Shown here: piece after piece, positions 6,846-8,478 of the stretch
How positions within the stretch are numbered: position 1 is the first letter of the stretch
Layout: every line of letters starts with the position of its first letter
Assembly: GCA_020846515.1 (NCBI GenBank)
Contig: JADLDX010000304.1
Coordinates: 1 to 8,478 of the forward strand
Direction of reading: 5' to 3'
From: Pirellulaceae bacterium
Lineage (GTDB): Bacteria > Planctomycetota > Planctomycetia > Pirellulales > Pirellulaceae
DNA length: 8,478 bases
Made by a program: the position numbers and the translations under genes
The notes under the pieces: generated by a model
Database searches by the model: none
Told to the model about the DNA's origin: nothing
Seen by the model: the letters and a program-made list of their open reading frames with translations, nothing else

Positions 6846-6873
6846 TTGCCAGTTGGCGGGCTTTGGGTATACT
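6846..6873 (+). promoter_or_regulatory. Probable sigma-70-type promoter for rpmB-gatC
   Basis: TTGCCA (6846-6851) and TATACT (6868-6873) are separated by 16 bases, a close match to the housekeeping consensus. Transcription would start near 6880 and leave a leader of about 65-70 bases before the rpmB start. It is the best promoter match I found in the window. It fits the need for a separate, strong promoter for a ribosomal protein gene placed behind a signalling gene. Confidence 0.55.
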
Positions 6874-6934
6874 TTGGCCCTTCGGGTGGCGTAATTTCTA
6901 GCTGCCGGCGTTGAATTGCATGAACGTAGAGATT

Positions 6935-6939
6935 GGGAG
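6935..6939 (+). promoter_or_regulatory. Ribosome binding site of rpmB
   Basis: GGGAG lies 8 bases before ATG 6948. It is a clear Shine-Dalgarno match, stronger than those of the neighbouring genes, as expected for a ribosomal protein. Confidence 0.6.
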
Positions 6940-6947
6940 CGACCTAA

Positions 6948-7220
6948 ATGGCCCGCCATTGCGAAGTATGCGGCAAGACCGCCTCGGTTGGAAATCAAGT
7001 TGAAATTCGCGGTAAAGCGAAGTATTTGGGCGGGGTCGGTACGAAAGTTACCGGTATCACTCGTCGCAAATTCCAGCCGAACCTGCAGACGCTGAAAGTC
7101 GAATTACCCGGCGGCCAGCACAAAACGCTGCGAGTTTGCACGCAATGCATTCGTAGCGGCGTGGTTCGCAAAATCGTCAAACAGAAGCCGTTCCAACTGC
7201 CGACCACACCTAAGACTTAG
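6948..7220 (+). CDS. rpmB: Ribosomal protein bL28, four-cysteine (zinc-ribbon) form
   Basis: L28 is a component of the large ribosomal subunit. The 90-residue product has the family's N-terminal segment ending in VGN (residues 14-16). It also has the signature RRKFQPNL (39-46, compare RRFLPNL in many bacteria) and the LRVCTQCIRSG segment that matches LRVS..GLR. Two CxxC pairs, Cys5/Cys8 and Cys64/Cys67, make it the zinc-binding form of L28; many bacteria carry a version lacking these cysteines. The middle is longer than in E. coli L28 (78 residues), with a Gly/Lys-rich loop at about 22-38, and the tail is Lys/Pro/Thr-rich. A promoter candidate and GGGAG ribosome binding site lie upstream. gatC begins 14 bases after the stop, or overlaps it if the GTG start is used, so the two are likely one transcript. 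Confidence 0.96.
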   Translation: MARHCEVCGKTASVGNQVEIRGKAKYLGGVGTKVTGITRRKFQPNLQTLKVELPGGQHKTLRVCTQCIRSGVVRKIVKQKPFQLPTTPKT

Positions 7221-7234
7221 TGCTGGTCTGTAAT

Positions 7235-7519
7235 ATGGGTATCTCGGCTGACGAAGTTCTCAAGGTGGCCAAATTGGCGAAGCTAGAAATAGCTCCGGCC
7301 GACGTGGTCGCCTTGTCTGGTCAGTTGAACCGCATTGTAGAGCTGGTGGAGCAACTCAAGACAGTACCCACCGAGGGTGTCCAACCGCTGGCTCATGCTA
7401 TGGACATCCATTCTGTTCTCCGCGCCGACATCGTGCGCAGTGGTCTGTCTCGCGAGACCGCGCTGGCCAATGCACCCCAACATGATGATGAGTGCTTTCG
7501 AGTCCCGCCCGTCATGTAG
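7235..7519 (+). CDS. gatC: Asp-tRNA(Asn)/Glu-tRNA(Gln) amidotransferase subunit C
   Basis: GatC is the small subunit that ties GatA to GatB in the GatCAB complex. This complex amidates mischarged Glu-tRNA(Gln) or Asp-tRNA(Asn) in the cytoplasm. The 94-residue product shows the typical start, SADEVLKVAKLAKLEI, a central helix LNRIVELVEQL, the VPTEGVQPLAHAMDIHSVLRAD block (compare PLAHVLD..NVLREDEV) and the ending DECFRVPPVM, where relatives have a (F/Y)F(K/R)VPKV-type end. ATG 7235 fits family N-termini; a GTG at 7220 that overlaps the rpmB stop would add five residues, and neither has a strong ribosome binding site. gatA is not adjacent, so the subunits must be brought together from separate loci. 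The last codons and the stop lie within a repeat element, which may have replaced the native 3' end. Confidence 0.93.
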   Translation: MGISADEVLKVAKLAKLEIAPADVVALSGQLNRIVELVEQLKTVPTEGVQPLAHAMDIHSVLRADIVRSGLSRETALANAPQHDDECFRVPPVM

Positions 7520-7534
7520 CCACCCGTCATGTAG

Positions 7535-7554
7535 CCACCGTCGCCAGACGGTGG
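7535..7554. terminator. Hairpin 1 of the intergenic element, possible bidirectional terminator
   Basis: CCACCGTC (7535-7542) pairs perfectly with GACGGTGG (7547-7554) around a GCCA loop. It starts 16 bases past the gatC stop and lies in the tail-to-tail gap, where transcripts from both sides must end. It has no T-run, so termination would not be of the classic intrinsic kind. Confidence 0.45.
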
Positions 7555-7572
7555 ACTCGGCGCCAGGCAAAT

Positions 7573-7592
7573 CCACCGCTTGGCAGCGGTGG
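7573..7592. terminator. Hairpin 2 of the intergenic element, possible bidirectional terminator
   Basis: CCACCGCT (7573-7580) pairs perfectly with AGCGGTGG (7585-7592) around a TGGC loop. On the minus strand it is the first strong structure after the stop of the C25-like gene. Its arms share the CCACCG/CGGTGG core with hairpin 1, so the two could also pair with each other in a longer cruciform. No T-run follows on either strand. Confidence 0.45.
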
Positions 7593-7609
7593 CTACCGGT
7601 GGCTACCTA

Positions 7610-8478
7610 CTAGCGTCGTTTGCGAGCGACTTGGACTTCTGTCGATCCGGCCGAGCAAGTTAATTTCCCCTCGATGAACACGCGCACGATATATCGTCCG
7701 GGCATCACATCCATGGGCACCTGCAGCTCGCATTCAAACGGGCCGGGAAGAGCCAACTCCAATGTTTTAGAGACGAGCGTTCGCTGGTTGGCGAGTGCAT
7801 AACTGCTGTGCATCTTCTCTCGCACCTGCGCATCAGCGGAAAACTTGCCCGCTACATACAGGTTTTTGGGAGAACGATCGCGTGGTAAGGTTAATTCCAC
7901 GGTGACTTTGCCGCTCTGCAGTGACAAACCACTTATAGCCATCGGTTCGCCAGGCAGAACGCGTGACGGAGCCTTTAGCTCAATGGCGTCGGGATGGTTC
8001 AGCCGCAGGAGCGGGTCGCCCAAAAGATTCACTTGCCATACATGTTCGCGACGTTCGGCCAAAAGGTCATATCCCGGTGGGCTGAGCGCCGAGGCCACCG
8101 CGGTGATCAATTGCATTTGAGCATCGCGCGGTGACTCAGACGAATCGATCGGTAGATCGGGCAACAGCATTTGTTGCTTGGCACTTAAAAACACTTGACC
8201 CAGCGACTGAGTTCTCTCCACGTAACACTCGTCCAACATGCGACTGGTCATCGTTGCCAATCCATAGGGACCCGTTACGCGCGTGGCCGCGATGGATGCC
8301 ACCGGACCACCAGGGCTCATCACCATCTGCTCGGACAGACAATCCTCTCGCGCATCGAAGGCTCCGGTGTAACAGGCCAGCAGCAAGGCAATCGGCGGTC
8401 GAGCATGGCTCTTCTGGCGAGGGATTTGCGTATCCATCAATATGTTCAAGACATCATCTTCGACGCGTACAAAGTCCA
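7610..8478 (-). CDS. Peptidase C25 (gingipain-like) family protein, C-terminal part; 5' end beyond window
   Basis: The minus-strand frame is open to the right edge (288 residues in the window before a TAG at 7610-7612), so the true start lies outside; an internal TTG near 8449 is not the start. The segment LLLACYTGAFD, with Cys encoded at 8372-8374, followed by CLSEQMVMSPGGPVASIAATRVTGPYG, matches the region around the catalytic cysteine in clan CD caspase-like peptidases of family C25. These have a hydrophobic strand, Cys, then an L.E......GG.VA.IA.SR pattern. A later NLLGDPLLRL is also typical of C25 proteins. The catalytic His would lie some 30-40 residues upstream, outside the window. Downstream of about the midpoint, the protein looks like a beta-rich Ig-like domain (from VLPGEPMAISG to the Arg/Lys tail), a layout known in C25 enzymes. 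Whether it is secreted cannot be judged without the N-terminus. It is convergent with gatC, with the repeat element between. Confidence 0.72.
   Translation of the reverse strand, partial: DFVRVEDDVLNILMDTQIPRQKSHARPPIALLLACYTGAFDAREDCLSEQMVMSPGGPVASIAATRVTGPYGLATMTSRMLDECYVERTQSLGQVFLSAKQQMLLPDLPIDSSESPRDAQMQLITAVASALSPPGYDLLAERREHVWQVNLLGDPLLRLNHPDAIELKAPSRVLPGEPMAISGLSLQSGKVTVELTLPRDRSPKNLYVAGKFSADAQVREKMHSSYALANQRTLVSKTLELALPGPFECELQVPMDVMPGRYIVRVFIEGKLTCSAGSTEVQVARKRR

Larger units (their letters stand above)
7509..7607. repeat. Palindromic REP/MITE-like element with duplicated inverted ends between convergent genes
   Basis: The left end is a 15-base unit, CCGTCATGTAGCCAC, in two tandem copies (7509-7523 and 7524-7538). 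The right end is a 10-base unit, GGTGGCTACC, in two tandem copies (7588-7597 and 7598-7607). GTAGCCACC on the left (7516-7524 and 7531-7539) is the reverse complement of GGTGGCTAC on the right (7588-7596 and 7598-7606). Between the ends are two perfect 8-bp hairpins with GCCA and TGGC loops, separated by 18 bases. No coding potential fits inside. The pattern resembles dispersed palindromic repeats; I recall similar GTAGCCACC words in planctomycete intergenic DNA but could not check copy number. Confidence 0.8.

Noticed and set aside
7509..7607. CRISPR-like array at the end of gatC
   Set aside because: The repeats are short, palindromic, directly adjacent and not separated by regular unique spacers; no cas gene is present.
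7492..7677. Plus-strand short frame running through the repeat element
   Set aside because: It is formed by the repeat and the antisense of the C25-like gene, with no supporting start site or domain.

Overview
The window reads as a chromosomal stretch of a planctomycete, most likely in or near the Pirellulales. This is inferred from the character of the proteins (a GAYTDA-type sigma-54 activator, a four-cysteine L28, a peptidase C25-like protein, proteins I cannot place), the moderate GC content, the frequent TTG/ATG start ambiguities and a GTAGCCACC/GGTGGCTAC hairpin repeat. No database search was possible, so the taxonomic call is an inference. Six genes and one partial gene lie on the plus strand and fill the first 7.5 kb. 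One partial gene on the minus strand converges on them from the right edge.

Left part (1-5232): the C-terminal part of a sigma-54-dependent activator (AAA+ plus Fis-type helix-turn-helix) runs directly into mutL, whose ATG lies 5 bases past the activator's stop. The MutL is of the endonuclease type, with the DQHA(X)2E(X)4E site, and has a long linker carrying a pentapeptide tandem repeat. After 52 bases comes a DinG/XPD-like superfamily 2 helicase. It has two low-complexity insertions and only three of the four usual iron-sulphur cysteines. Together mutL and the helicase make a small DNA-repair block.

Middle (5233-6789): a spacer with short direct repeats is followed by a 257-residue protein I do not recognise (helical N-terminal half, Pro/Ser/Thr-rich linker, acidic C-terminal helix). 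It is closely coupled to a minimal soluble HisKA_3-type histidine kinase whose phospho-acceptor His is residue 12. The kinase has no sensor domain and no response regulator beside it. The pair looks like a compact signalling module whose sensory part may be the unknown protein. It is the least explained piece of the window.

Right part (6790-8478): a good promoter candidate precedes rpmB (L28, zinc-ribbon form), which is followed almost without gap by gatC. gatA is not next to gatC. Between gatC and the convergent gene lies a compact element of about 100 bases. It has two perfect 8-bp hairpins flanked by inverted GTAGCCACC/GGTGGCTAC ends, each end present twice. The gatC stop codon lies inside this element, and the minus-strand gene stops 3 bases beyond it. 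It may act as a bidirectional terminator and resembles a REP/MITE-type dispersed repeat. The minus-strand gene encodes the C-terminal part of a peptidase C25 (gingipain-like) family protein and runs off the window.

No tRNA, rRNA, CRISPR array or intact insertion sequence was seen. There is no gene-free stretch above 300 bases; the largest gaps are about 150-160 bases.
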